From assembly GCF_001463885.1 (NCBI RefSeq), contig NZ_BBWQ01000020.1, positions 1 to 64,000 of the forward strand: a stretch of 64,000 nt of DNA. The letters run 5' to 3'. The first letter of the stretch is position 1, and every line of letters starts with the position of its first letter. Positions 47,949-55,823 of this stretch are shown piece after piece. Position numbers and translations under genes: made by a program. A model generated the notes under the pieces. That model ran no database searches, was not told the DNA's origin, and saw nothing but the letters and a program-made list of their open reading frames with translations. The stretch is from Aureimonas altamirensis. Lineage in GTDB: Bacteria > Pseudomonadota > Alphaproteobacteria > Rhizobiales > Rhizobiaceae.

Positions 47949-48680
47949 ATGATCGACCTTTCGGGAAAGACAGCCTTCATAACCGCGGCTGCGCAGGGCA
48001 TTGGCAAGGCTACGGTGGAACTGTTCGCCGCGGCCGGGGCGCGGGTGATCGCCTCCGATATCAACGAGGCGGCATTAGGCGAACTTTCAAGCCTTGCCGG
48101 CGTGGAGACACTGAAGCTCGACGTGCTCGACGCAGCGGCCGTAGAGGCGGCGGCGGTCAAGGCAGGCCCGATCGACATTCTCTTCAATTGCGCGGGCGTC
48201 GTGCATTCCGGGACGATTCTGGACTGCAGCGACAAGGATCTGAACTTCGCCTTCGATCTGAATGTCCGCGCCCAGATGCACACGATCCAGGCGGTCCTGC
48301 CCGGCATGCTGGAGCGTGGCGACGGCTGCATCATCAACATGGCGTCCGTTGCATCCAGCGTGAAAGCCGTGCCGAATCGCTTTGCCTACAGTGTCACCAA
48401 GGCGGCCGTAATCGGCCTGACCAAATCGGTCGCCGCCGACTATGTCGGCAAAGGTATCCGCTGCAACGCCATATGCCCCGGCACCGTCGATTCCCCCTCG
48501 CTTCAGGAGCGCCTGCGCGCCGGGGGCGATTATGAAGGCGCCCGCGCCGCCTTCATCGCGCGCCAGCCCATAGGCCGGATCGGCCAGCCGGAAGAGATCG
48601 CGGCACTCGCGCTGCATCTGGCCACCGCCACCTATACGACCGGCCAGATCCACGTGATCGACGGCGGCTGGACGGCCTGA
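47949..48680 (+). CDS. Short-chain dehydrogenase (2-keto-3-deoxy-L-fuconate dehydrogenase/BDH2-like)
   Basis: A 243-residue short-chain dehydrogenase. Cofactor motif AAAQGIGKA (residues 13-21), NCAG (80-83) and catalytic S133, Y147, K151 coincide in numbering with human BDH2/DHRS6, and the ASVASSVKAVPNRFAYSVTK and GTVDSPSLQERLRA stretches are shared with that subgroup. Bacterial members include 2-keto-3-deoxy-L-fuconate dehydrogenase. D37 after the second strand favours NAD. The ATG at 47949 follows AGGAG. A strong hairpin follows the gene. Confidence 0.85.
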   Translation: MIDLSGKTAFITAAAQGIGKATVELFAAAGARVIASDINEAALGELSSLAGVETLKLDVLDAAAVEAAAVKAGPIDILFNCAGVVHSGTILDCSDKDLNFAFDLNVRAQMHTIQAVLPGMLERGDGCIINMASVASSVKAVPNRFAYSVTKAAVIGLTKSVAADYVGKGIRCNAICPGTVDSPSLQERLRAGGDYEGARAAFIARQPIGRIGQPEEIAALALHLATATYTTGQIHVIDGGWTA

Positions 48681-48690
48681 CCTCTTTGGA

Positions 48691-48717
48691 CAGGGCGGGG
48701 ACAGCATCCCCGCCCTG
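48691..48717. terminator. Hairpin terminator between the dehydrogenase and EamA genes
   Basis: CAGGGCGGGGA, a CAGCA loop and TCCCCGCCCTG form a perfect 11-bp stem between convergent stops (48680 and 48732). No long T-tract follows, so it may act in both directions with partial Rho dependence. Confidence 0.75.
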
Positions 48718-48731
48718 CCCCGCTTAGGCGG

Positions 48732-49610
48732 TTACAGGCGCTTACGGTTCTCGCGCCACCAGATATAGATGCCGCTGGCAATCAGGATCGCGGTGCCCGC
48801 CAGGGTCAGGGGGTGCATCGGATCGCCGAACCAGAAGATGCTGAGCAGCGCCGAGAACATCACCTGCGAATACAGGAAGGGTGACAGAAGCGACGCCGGG
48901 GCGAAGGAAAACGCCTTCACCAGCACGGTATGGCCCAGGGCGCCGAACGCACCCATCACGAACATCAGCACCCATTGCCAGAGCTCCGGCGTCTGCCACA
49001 CGGGCAGCACCACGAAACACATGATGACCATGCCTGCGGCGGTTGTGTTGAACTGCGTCACCGCAGGGTTTTCCGCATGCGCCAGATGGCGCGTCATCAA
49101 CAGGTACACGGAATTGCTGACGACGGCGGCCAGCGGCAGCAGCAGCCACGGATCGGTACGGCCGAGCTCCGGGCGCACCACCAGAAGCACGCCGACAAAG
49201 CCCGCGACGACCGCTGTGATGCGATGGATGCCGATCGTTTCCTTCAGCACCAGGACCGACAGGAGCGTCACGAACACTGGCGAGAAAAACAGGACGGCCG
49301 TGGCGTCGGCCAGCGGCACGTGCGCGATGGCCATGTACATCAGCAACGTGGATGACAGCAGGCACATGCCGCGCACGAACTGCAGCATGGGATGGCGCGA
49401 CCGCAGATAGCCGAAGCCGCCGCTGCGCGCGGTAAGGATGCCGCCAACCAGGATCGTGTGGAAGACGTAGCGCCCCCACACGACCTGCATGACGGGCAGA
49501 ACCCCTGTCAGGCTCTTGGCCACGGCATCCATGGACGAGAAGATCATCCCGGCGGCCAGCGTAAGCAGGATGCCGCCGAGTATGGAAGTGGACGCTGTCT
49601 GGCTGGGCAT
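48732..49610 (-). CDS. EamA/DMT-superfamily transporter
   Basis: A 292-residue inner-membrane protein with ten hydrophobic helices in two homologous halves, the EamA layout. FSSMDAVAKSL in helix 1, YMAIAHVPLADATAVLFFSPVFVTLLSVLVLKE (cited by its start) at the end of the first half, and ASLLSPFLYSQV in the second are typical. Likely an exporter of a small metabolite. The substrate is not predictable. There is no good Shine-Dalgarno at the ATG. Confidence 0.88.
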   Translation of the reverse strand: MPSQTASTSILGGILLTLAAGMIFSSMDAVAKSLTGVLPVMQVVWGRYVFHTILVGGILTARSGGFGYLRSRHPMLQFVRGMCLLSSTLLMYMAIAHVPLADATAVLFFSPVFVTLLSVLVLKETIGIHRITAVVAGFVGVLLVVRPELGRTDPWLLLPLAAVVSNSVYLLMTRHLAHAENPAVTQFNTTAAGMVIMCFVVLPVWQTPELWQWVLMFVMGAFGALGHTVLVKAFSFAPASLLSPFLYSQVMFSALLSIFWFGDPMHPLTLAGTAILIASGIYIWWRENRKRL

Positions 49611-49710
49611 GTCGATGCTACGGGAGGTGGGTTCAGGTTCCTTCCATAAAGCCTGTTTGCCTTACCATTGGAATGATTATTGCGCACAAGGCGCATAATT
49701 CCGTGTGCCG

Positions 49711-50538
49711 TCAGGCGGTCAGCGCCAGCGCGCTGGCGGTTTCCCCGCCGCCGATAATCATCGGCTGACGCCAGACGACGCCGCGTGGAGCGTCGAAGCG
49801 CGTGAAATCCTTCCAGTCATGGGCAGCGTCCTGCCGCGTCAGCACCGTTCCGCCTGTCGCCTGCACCAGGGGCACGCCACCGGCGACATCCCATATGTTG
49901 GGCGAATCGAAGCGCGCGCCCGCCAGAAGCCCGGCTGCCACGAAGGCGCATTCCGCCGCCGCCGAGCCGGTCTGCCGGGCCTCGTAGCCAAGGCTCATGT
50001 CGGTCATCAGATTGGGCATGGCGACGATGCGTCGCTTGACGGCCGAGCGGTCCACCGCCTCGATGCGCGCCCCGTCGAAAAACAGCGAGCCGCCCTTGGT
50101 CGCATGATAGACCCCCGGCCGCAGCGCATGGCTGGTCGAACACCAGACCGCGCCGACGATAGGGTCGCCCTTGTGCACCAGCCCGATGGAGGCCGCGAAG
50201 ATGGGAAAGCCGTTGACGAAATTGGCCGTTCCGTCGACCGGATCAATCACCCAGGTATAGTCGGCAGGCGGCAATTCGCCGCCGCCCTCCTCTTCGCCGA
50301 TGATGGCGTGTGTAGGGTATCGCTCGGCAAGGCGCTCGCGCAGCACCGCCTCGACGGCGCTGTCGATTTCGGACACCGGGTCGCGGAACTCGGCCTCCGC
50401 CTCTTCCTCGCGCGACAGTTTCTTGTACTTGACCGCCAGGGCAGTACCGAGCGACGCGATGATGCGGTCTCCGGCCAGTTGCGCCAGCTCCACGGCGAGG
50501 CGTTCCAGATCCCGAAGATCGTCCTTGGCTTCGCTCAT
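49711..50538 (-). CDS. Inositol monophosphatase family protein
   Basis: A 275-residue magnesium-dependent phosphatase. The metal-binding signatures are GEEEG, WVIDPVDGTANFVNG and NIWDVAGGVPLVQATGG. The family covers inositol monophosphatase, 3'-phosphoadenosine nucleotidase and fructose bisphosphatase-like activities, and the sequence does not settle which. Its start overlaps the stop of a PfkB kinase gene by 4 bases, so the kinase and phosphatase are made together, which suggests a shared sugar- or cyclitol-phosphate metabolism. Confidence 0.88.
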   Translation of the reverse strand: MSEAKDDLRDLERLAVELAQLAGDRIIASLGTALAVKYKKLSREEEAEAEFRDPVSEIDSAVEAVLRERLAERYPTHAIIGEEEGGGELPPADYTWVIDPVDGTANFVNGFPIFAASIGLVHKGDPIVGAVWCSTSHALRPGVYHATKGGSLFFDGARIEAVDRSAVKRRIVAMPNLMTDMSLGYEARQTGSAAAECAFVAAGLLAGARFDSPNIWDVAGGVPLVQATGGTVLTRQDAAHDWKDFTRFDAPRGVVWRQPMIIGGGETASALALTA

Positions 50539-51485
50539 TTCAGTTCCTCGATCTGAACCCGCCCGGCCACGATTTCGATATCGTGCAGGTTGCCGGTTCC
50601 GCGCCCATGGCGGGTCACGTTCATTGCGCCGGCGGCCGTCGCCAGTTTCAGGCAGGCATCCGGCTCGTCGCCACGGGACAGGGCAACGGCAAGCGCGGCG
50701 GTCATGGAATCTCCGGCGCCCGAATGGTCGCGCGGGGTCAGTTGCGGGGCCTTCGCCTCCCAGAAGCGATCCTGCATCAGGGCCAGGGCGCCGGCGCCCG
50801 CGCAGGAGACGACGATATTGTCGGCCTTCTTGCGCAGGCTCTCCATGGCCTTCATCAGGCTTTTGCGGCTGTCGTCCTTGGCCAGGCCCGCGGCCTGCAA
50901 CTCTTCGTGGCTCACCTTGATCAGGGTGAGGCCTTCTTCCACCGCATCCAGGACGGTGCCTGCGATATCGGCGACGGAGATGACGTCGTTGGCCTGCAGG
51001 TCGCGGGCCAGCCGCGTGTAGATTTCAACGGGCACGACTTTGCCGTCGGGTACGCCGGTCACGATCATCGTGCCGCAGCGTATGCCCTCGGCCAGGGCCG
51101 CGTTGTAAAGATCGTCCACCTCGTGACGGTCCAGCCGTGGCGGCGGCACCGTGGCGATTTCCTTGCGCTGGCCGCCGCGTCGGTCGTTGATATATCCGCC
51201 ATTGGCGTGGCGTATCGGTACGGCGCGCATGTCCAGCCCTTCGGACCGCACCAGCGCCTCGATCAGGGTGCGTGCCTCGCCGCCCACCGGCCCCACCAGC
51301 AGGGCCTTGCCACCCAGCTCGGCCGCCATGCGTGCGGCCCAGACGCCCTGTCCGCCAGCGTGGAAATAGACTTCGTCCTCGCCGCTGGCCAGCTTCTCGA
51401 TGGTGATGGTGAAAAGCGGCCATGGCGCGAAGACCGCGATCTCCGACGAGGCCTCCCGTTTACGCGCTACCTTATCGCTTGGCAT
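50535..51485 (-). CDS. PfkB-family carbohydrate kinase
   Basis: A 316-residue ribokinase-superfamily kinase. It contains the first-signature-like GGQGVWAARMAAELGG, and the anion-hole signature DHSGAGDSMTAAL with the catalytic Asp near residue 257. The region VLDAVEEGLTLIKVSHEEL matches 1-phosphofructokinase/hexose kinase members. Start at 51485 with GGGAAG upstream; the longer frame runs into the preceding terminator. Coupled to the inositol monophosphatase-like gene by an ATGA overlap. Confidence 0.86.
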   Translation of the reverse strand: MPSDKVARKREASSEIAVFAPWPLFTITIEKLASGEDEVYFHAGGQGVWAARMAAELGGKALLVGPVGGEARTLIEALVRSEGLDMRAVPIRHANGGYINDRRGGQRKEIATVPPPRLDRHEVDDLYNAALAEGIRCGTMIVTGVPDGKVVPVEIYTRLARDLQANDVISVADIAGTVLDAVEEGLTLIKVSHEELQAAGLAKDDSRKSLMKAMESLRKKADNIVVSCAGAGALALMQDRFWEAKAPQLTPRDHSGAGDSMTAALAVALSRGDEPDACLKLATAAGAMNVTRHGRGTGNLHDIEIVAGRVQIEELK

Positions 51486-51554
51486 GATCTTCCCGCGGTT
51501 GTTTCGCTGACCAGAGGAAGCGACAAACCACCGCATCGGTTGCCCGGCATGCAT

Positions 51555-51583
51555 AAAAAAACCCCGGCTCGATCGGCCGGGGT
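51555..51583 (-). terminator. Rho-independent terminator of the min operon
   Basis: Read on the minus strand, ACCCCGGC and its complement form an 8-bp GC-rich stem around a 7-base loop, followed by seven T residues. It lies 10 bases after the stop of the small min-operon gene. Confidence 0.9.
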
Positions 51584-51592
51584 CAGGCCGTT

Positions 51593-51757
51593 CTAGTTGA
51601 CGCGGCGCGCTTTCTCGACCGCTTCCTCGCACACCTCGACATGCTTGAGGAGCGCGTCGTTGGACAGGATCGCCGCGATGCTGCGGATGTTTCGACCCTG
51701 CATTTCCGGGGTTTCCTGCACCTTCTGCAACCGGACGAGAAGTTCGGCTCTGCTCAT
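51593..51757 (-). CDS. Small conserved-looking protein at the end of the min operon
   Basis: A 54-residue protein, MSRAELLVRLQKVQETPEM and so on, with a good AGGAGA ribosome site 8 bases before the ATG at 51757. It is charged and predicted helical, without a membrane segment. The frame fills the space between minE (42 bases upstream) and a strong terminator (10 bases downstream), which supports real expression with minCDE. I do not recognise the family. Confidence 0.65.
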   Translation of the reverse strand: MSRAELLVRLQKVQETPEMQGRNIRSIAAILSNDALLKHVEVCEEAVEKARRVN

Positions 51758-51799
51758 CGTCGTCTCTCCTTTCGCTTCGTCCTCGTATCCGAAGACCGA

Positions 51800-52084
51800 T
51801 CAGCCGTGTGCGGTACGAACCTCGCGGTCCATGACCGGCTCGGCAATCGGCAATTCGATATCCACCTCCAGCATGGAGATGGCGTCACCGCGATCCATCG
51901 ATACCTTGACCTTCTCCGGGTCGATGGACACGTGCTTGGCGATCACCGCCAGGATCTCCTCGCGAAGGATGTTCACGAGGTCGGACTGGCCCACGGCGGC
52001 CCGCTCATGCGCCAGCAGAACCTGCAGGCGCTCGCGCGCGGCCGGCGCCGTATTGCGTCGGGCAAAGAGGTTGAACAGGTTCAT
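51800..52084 (-). CDS. minE: Cell division topological specificity factor MinE
   Basis: A 94-residue protein. The N-terminal [29 protein letters not shown] segment (cited by its start) holds the membrane-targeting and MinD-contact region, and the rest ([32 protein letters not shown]) forms the dimer domain. It stimulates MinD ATPase and confines the division inhibitor to the poles. The start overlaps the minD stop by 4 bases. Confidence 0.96.
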   Translation of the reverse strand: MNLFNLFARRNTAPAARERLQVLLAHERAAVGQSDLVNILREEILAVIAKHVSIDPEKVKVSMDRGDAISMLEVDIELPIAEPVMDREVRTAHG

Positions 52085-52896
52085 GCCGCCCTCCTGCCGA
52101 AGAGTTTGCCAAGCAGGCCGCGCTTGTCGGTGGGCACGATCATCGGCACGGCATCGCCGTTCAGGCGGCGGGCCGCATCCATGTAGGCGCGCGCCGGGGC
52201 GCTGTTGGCATCCGACAACGTGACGGGCGTGCCAAGGTTGGAAGCGCGCAGCACCTCGGCGCTTTCCGGAATGATGCCGAGAAGCGGGATGGAGAGGATC
52301 TCCAGCACGTCCTCGACCTTGAGCATGTCGCCACGCTCGGCCCGCACCGTATCGAAGCGGGTCAACAGCAGGTGCTTTTCGATCCGCTCGCCGCGCTCGG
52401 CGCGTTCGGTCTTGGAATCGAGCAGGCCGATGATGCGGTCCGAATCGCGCACCGACGACACTTCCGGATTGGTGACGACGACCGCGATGTCGGCATGGCG
52501 CATCGCCAGCGTGGCGCCGCGCTCGATGCCGGCCGGGCTGTCGCAGATCACCCAGTCGAACTGCTCCTTCAGCTCGCCCATCACGCGTTCGACACCCTCG
52601 GTGGTGAGGTTGTCCTTGTCGCGCGTCTGCGAGGCAGGCAGCAGGTGCAGCGTGTCGACGCGCTTGTCGCGGATCAGCGCCTGCGGCAGCTTGGCATCGC
52701 CCTGGACCACGTTGATGAGATCGTAGACGACCCGGCGCTCGGCGCCCATCACCAGATCCAGGTTGCGCAGGCCGACGTCGAAATCGACGACCACGACCTT
52801 CTGGCCGCCCTGCGCAAGCGCGGCGCCCAGCGCGGCGGTCGAGGTCGTCTTGCCGACTCCTCCCTTGCCCGACGTCACCACCAGAACTTTTGCCAT
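52081..52896 (-). CDS. minD: Septum site-determining ATPase MinD
   Basis: A 271-residue ParA/MinD-type ATPase with the deviant Walker A GKGGVGKT at residues 10-17, the switch [14 protein letters not shown], and [12 protein letters not shown] as Walker B region. The C-terminus [13 protein letters not shown] is the amphipathic membrane-binding helix. The ATG at 52896 follows AGGAC, 18 bases after the minC stop. It recruits MinC to the membrane and oscillates with MinE. Confidence 0.97.
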   Translation of the reverse strand: MAKVLVVTSGKGGVGKTTSTAALGAALAQGGQKVVVVDFDVGLRNLDLVMGAERRVVYDLINVVQGDAKLPQALIRDKRVDTLHLLPASQTRDKDNLTTEGVERVMGELKEQFDWVICDSPAGIERGATLAMRHADIAVVVTNPEVSSVRDSDRIIGLLDSKTERAERGERIEKHLLLTRFDTVRAERGDMLKVEDVLEILSIPLLGIIPESAEVLRASNLGTPVTLSDANSAPARAYMDAARRLNGDAVPMIVPTDKRGLLGKLFGRRAA

Positions 52897-52913
52897 TATC
52901 GACGTCCTTTCGT

Positions 52914-53666
52914 TCAAGCCAGAACGGCTGCCTTCAATACATCCCCGTCCAGCCAGACCTGCACGGCCTGGCCCCGGAGTTTCTGTTCCATGTCTTCCGC
53001 GGTCTTGTAGAGGCCGTCGATCGCGATCAGCTCGGCCTCGAGCCTGCGGCAGAAGATGCGCGCCTTCGGGTTGCCGGCAGAGCCCGCCAGGGCCCGGCCG
53101 CGAAGCGCGCCGTAAACGTGGATGGAGCCGCCTGCCACGATCTCCGCCCCGGACGAGACGGACCCCAGCACGGTCACATCCCCATCGGGATGGATGATCG
53201 ACTGGCCCGAGCGCACGCTCTCCTCGACGATCAGCGTGGAATTGCCCTGCGGCGGCACATAGACGCTGGATGCGGCATCGCGCGCAGGCTCGCTGCGCGC
53301 CTTGGGGCCGGCAGCCGGCGCTGCGCCCTCGTCCGGCACCTCGACGTCCGCCGCCGGGCGGCCGCCGCGCATCTCGGGCGGCATGCCGGGGCCAAGCAGC
53401 GAGGGCTTGGCGCCCTCGATGCCCATGATCCTGACATTGCGCTTTGCCAGCTCGTCGATCAGGGATTGCAGGGTCTCCCGCGTGATCGGCAGGCCGGCGA
53501 CGTCCAGCACGATGGGCCGGCTCAGGAAGAAGCCGGTGGAGCGCCGGGCAAGGTCATCCAGTTCGTGGAGCCAATCCTCGAAAGGCAGCTCCGGCGACAG
53601 AACGAGCGCCAGAAAGGACCGTCCGCGCAGGCGGATAGCTTTGCGACTGGTCAAGGTTTCATTCAT
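52914..53666 (-). CDS. minC: Septum site-determining protein MinC
   Basis: A 250-residue FtsZ inhibitor. Residues about 1-100 are the N-terminal FtsZ-acting domain ([20 protein letters not shown]), then an Ala/Pro/Glu linker, and the C-terminal beta-helix domain starting [15 protein letters not shown] with [25 protein letters not shown] (cited by its start), the MinD-binding part. I chose Met at 53666 because an upstream in-frame ATG would extend through the CtrA-like motif region. Confidence 0.95.
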   Translation of the reverse strand: MNETLTSRKAIRLRGRSFLALVLSPELPFEDWLHELDDLARRSTGFFLSRPIVLDVAGLPITRETLQSLIDELAKRNVRIMGIEGAKPSLLGPGMPPEMRGGRPAADVEVPDEGAAPAAGPKARSEPARDAASSVYVPPQGNSTLIVEESVRSGQSIIHPDGDVTVLGSVSSGAEIVAGGSIHVYGALRGRALAGSAGNPKARIFCRRLEAELIAIDGLYKTAEDMEQKLRGQAVQVWLDGDVLKAAVLA

Positions 53667-53707
53667 CTTGGTTAACGAGTGGTTTCCATGGTGTACGGCC
53701 TCCACGG

Positions 53708-53722
53708 TTAACACTCGGTTAA
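53708..53722. promoter_or_regulatory. CtrA box (TTAA-N7-TTAA) upstream of minCDE
   Basis: TTAA at 53708-53711 and TTAA at 53719-53722 are separated by exactly seven bases (CACTCGG), the full consensus for the alphaproteobacterial cell-cycle regulator CtrA. It is centred about 50 bases before the minC start. A further TTAA lies at 53672-53675. In a region this GC-rich the exact spacing is unlikely by chance. Confidence 0.8.
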
Positions 53723-53783
53723 TTCCCGAACCTTGCGCCTTTGCAGCGTCGGCAGGTTTTTTTCGGGTCGGCCGCGCAGCGCC

Positions 53784-54773
53784 TCAGGCGACGCCGGCCC
53801 GCAAGAGGTCGAGCGTGCGGATAAAGCCCACCGGCTCCCTGCCCGCCACCACGAAGAGAGCGCCGATCTTGCGGGCTTCCATCAGCGTCAACGCTTCGGC
53901 AGCCAGGGTCGACGCGCCGACGACGATCGGTTCGTGCGTCATCACCGCCGAGACCGTGCGCTCGGCAAGGTCGGGCGACAGATGACGTCTGAGGTCGCCG
54001 TCCGTGATCATCCCGACAAGGTCGCCCGCCGCATCGACCACGCCGACCGCCCCGAAACCATGGGCCGACATCACGCGGACGGCCTCGGTGACGTTCGCGT
54101 CAAGGCCCGTCAACGGCAGGGATTGCCCGGTGTGCATCAGGTCTCCCACCGTCTGTAGCTGGGCGCCCAGCTTGCCGCCGGGGTGGAATATCTTGAAGTC
54201 GTCCGGCGAGAAGCCGCGATCCTCGATCAGCGCGACGGCGATGGCATCGCCGATGGCAAGCTGCATGAGGGTGGAGGTGGTGGGCGCCAGATTATGCGGA
54301 CATGCCTCGCGCACGCGGGGAAGGACAAGCGGCACCGTCGACGCCATCGCAAGCGTGCTGTCGCCGGCGGCGGTCAACGAGATCAACGGCACCTCGAATC
54401 GCTTGGCATAGGTGATCGTCTGCGCCAGTTCGCTGGTCTCGCCCGACCAGGACAGCGCCATGATGACGTCCGTCCTGTCGATCATGCCGAGATCGCCGTG
54501 GTTCGCCTCCGTCGGGTGGAGATGATAGGCGGGCGTACCCGTAGAGGCGAATGTCGCCGCGAGCTTGCGTGCGATGTGCCCACTTTTGCCGACGCCGGTG
54601 ACGATCAGCCGGCCGGGCCGCAGGCGGATCAGCGCAACGGCGTCCGCGATGGCCTTTCCCAGCGGCCCGTTCCGGATGTCGGCCGACAGTATTTCGAAAG
54701 CATCGCTTGCGGCCGAAAGGCTGCGGAGCGCCGAGCCCACGACGGCAAGCGAACGGTCTTCATCTTTTGACAT
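53784..54773 (-). CDS. kdsD: Arabinose-5-phosphate isomerase (KpsF/GutQ family)
   Basis: A 329-residue sugar isomerase that interconverts ribulose 5-phosphate and arabinose 5-phosphate, precursor of Kdo in lipopolysaccharide. An SIS domain occupies residues about 35-185 (TGVGKSGHIARKLAATFASTGTPA, cited by its start; HPTEANHGDLGM; SWSGETSEL), followed by two CBS domains (about 205-325). All usual KpsF motifs are present. It follows the GntR gene by 20 bases and precedes minC by 117 bases. Confidence 0.92.
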   Translation of the reverse strand: MSKDEDRSLAVVGSALRSLSAASDAFEILSADIRNGPLGKAIADAVALIRLRPGRLIVTGVGKSGHIARKLAATFASTGTPAYHLHPTEANHGDLGMIDRTDVIMALSWSGETSELAQTITYAKRFEVPLISLTAAGDSTLAMASTVPLVLPRVREACPHNLAPTTSTLMQLAIGDAIAVALIEDRGFSPDDFKIFHPGGKLGAQLQTVGDLMHTGQSLPLTGLDANVTEAVRVMSAHGFGAVGVVDAAGDLVGMITDGDLRRHLSPDLAERTVSAVMTHEPIVVGASTLAAEALTLMEARKIGALFVVAGREPVGFIRTLDLLRAGVA

Positions 54774-54793
54774 CTGGTCTTCCGGGGCTGATC

Positions 54794-55507
54794 TCAGCTG
54801 TTCTCGTAGAACAGATCCTGCCCCAGATAGCAGCGCGCGACCCGCCGTTCCAGCGCCACGCCATCATAACTGAAGATGATGCGGGTCAATTGCAGAAGGG
54901 GCTCGCCCGTCGGTACGCCGAAAACACGCGCATCGTCGGCATCGGCCACGATCGGGCTGACAGTCTCGGTCATGCGGACGGCCAGGCTATGCGCGAACCA
55001 GCGCGCCTCGGCGGCTTCCAGCAGGGCGGCCGCGCCGCGCGCGCCGGCCGCCGGCACGAACGGGCTTTGGGCGATCTCGGTCAGAAAGATGCGCCCGCCA
55101 TGCCGACGCTGCCGCCGCATGGCCAGGATTTCGCTGCCTGCCACGATCTTCAGGTCGGCGGCGACGGCGTCGTCCGCCTTGGAGATGGATGCGCCGATCA
55201 GGTCGAGTTCACCGGCGACGCGTTCGCCATCTGCATCGAGAAAGGTGACAAAGCGCCTGGACGCTTCCTCGCCGGACGCGTTCAGGATCAACGTTCCCTT
55301 TCCCTGGGAGCGATCGAGCACGCCGTACTGATCGAGAATATCGAAGGCGCGCCGCACCGTGCCGATGGAAAGACCGAGTTCGCGGGAGATCTCCGTCTCG
55401 CTGGCTATGAATTGGCCGGCGGGCCAGACACCAGAGACTATTCGACCTATGAAGTCGTCAACGACCTGCAGATACAAGGGCCTAAGATCAAAAGTCTTCA
55501 GGCTCAT
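54794..55507 (-). CDS. GntR-family regulator with UTRA effector domain
   Basis: A 237-residue HutC-subfamily repressor. The winged helix (residues about 10-75) shows LYLQVVDDFIGRI, LGLSIGTVRRAFDIL and the QGKGTLI wing; the UTRA ligand-binding domain fills the rest. The ATG at 55507 is preceded by TAGGGAG. UTRA regulators usually bind sugar phosphates or amino acid derivatives. It is transcribed with kdsD and is divergent from zwf-pgl-edd. A short GTGC-N6-GCAC repeat at 55538-55551 lies upstream and could be its operator. Confidence 0.88.
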   Translation of the reverse strand: MSLKTFDLRPLYLQVVDDFIGRIVSGVWPAGQFIASETEISRELGLSIGTVRRAFDILDQYGVLDRSQGKGTLILNASGEEASRRFVTFLDADGERVAGELDLIGASISKADDAVAADLKIVAGSEILAMRRQRRHGGRIFLTEIAQSPFVPAAGARGAAALLEAAEARWFAHSLAVRMTETVSPIVADADDARVFGVPTGEPLLQLTRIIFSYDGVALERRVARCYLGQDLFYENS

Positions 55508-55823
55508 TTCACTCCCTACGCGCCGCAATATTCAGCTGTGCGTTATAGCACGACAAAAAAATGATGAAAGTCCTTACAATTCAATAAATTACGAATGTTA
55601 AGTGTATATTTGTTTAGATAACTGAGACTTCTGGTTATAGTATTGTTGACCACGCAATTACATTATCGGTGCGGACTCCGGTTCATTCGGATGCCGTCCT
55701 GCCCAACCCGGCGAGCACAGCCGAAATGCCGCTCTGCGCGCTTTCATTTTCAATCGATTAGATTTACCCTTGTCCGCGGGTCGCCCTATAACCGACTCAA
55801 GGATTTCAGCAGGATTCGTATTC
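55508..55823. other. AT-rich divergent promoter region between the GntR gene and zwf
   Basis: The part nearest the GntR gene (about 55550-55670) is strikingly AT-rich against the GC-rich background, consistent with promoter and UP-element function. It has no credible coding frame. I found no confident -35/-10 pair or HexR-like palindrome. Confidence 0.45.
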
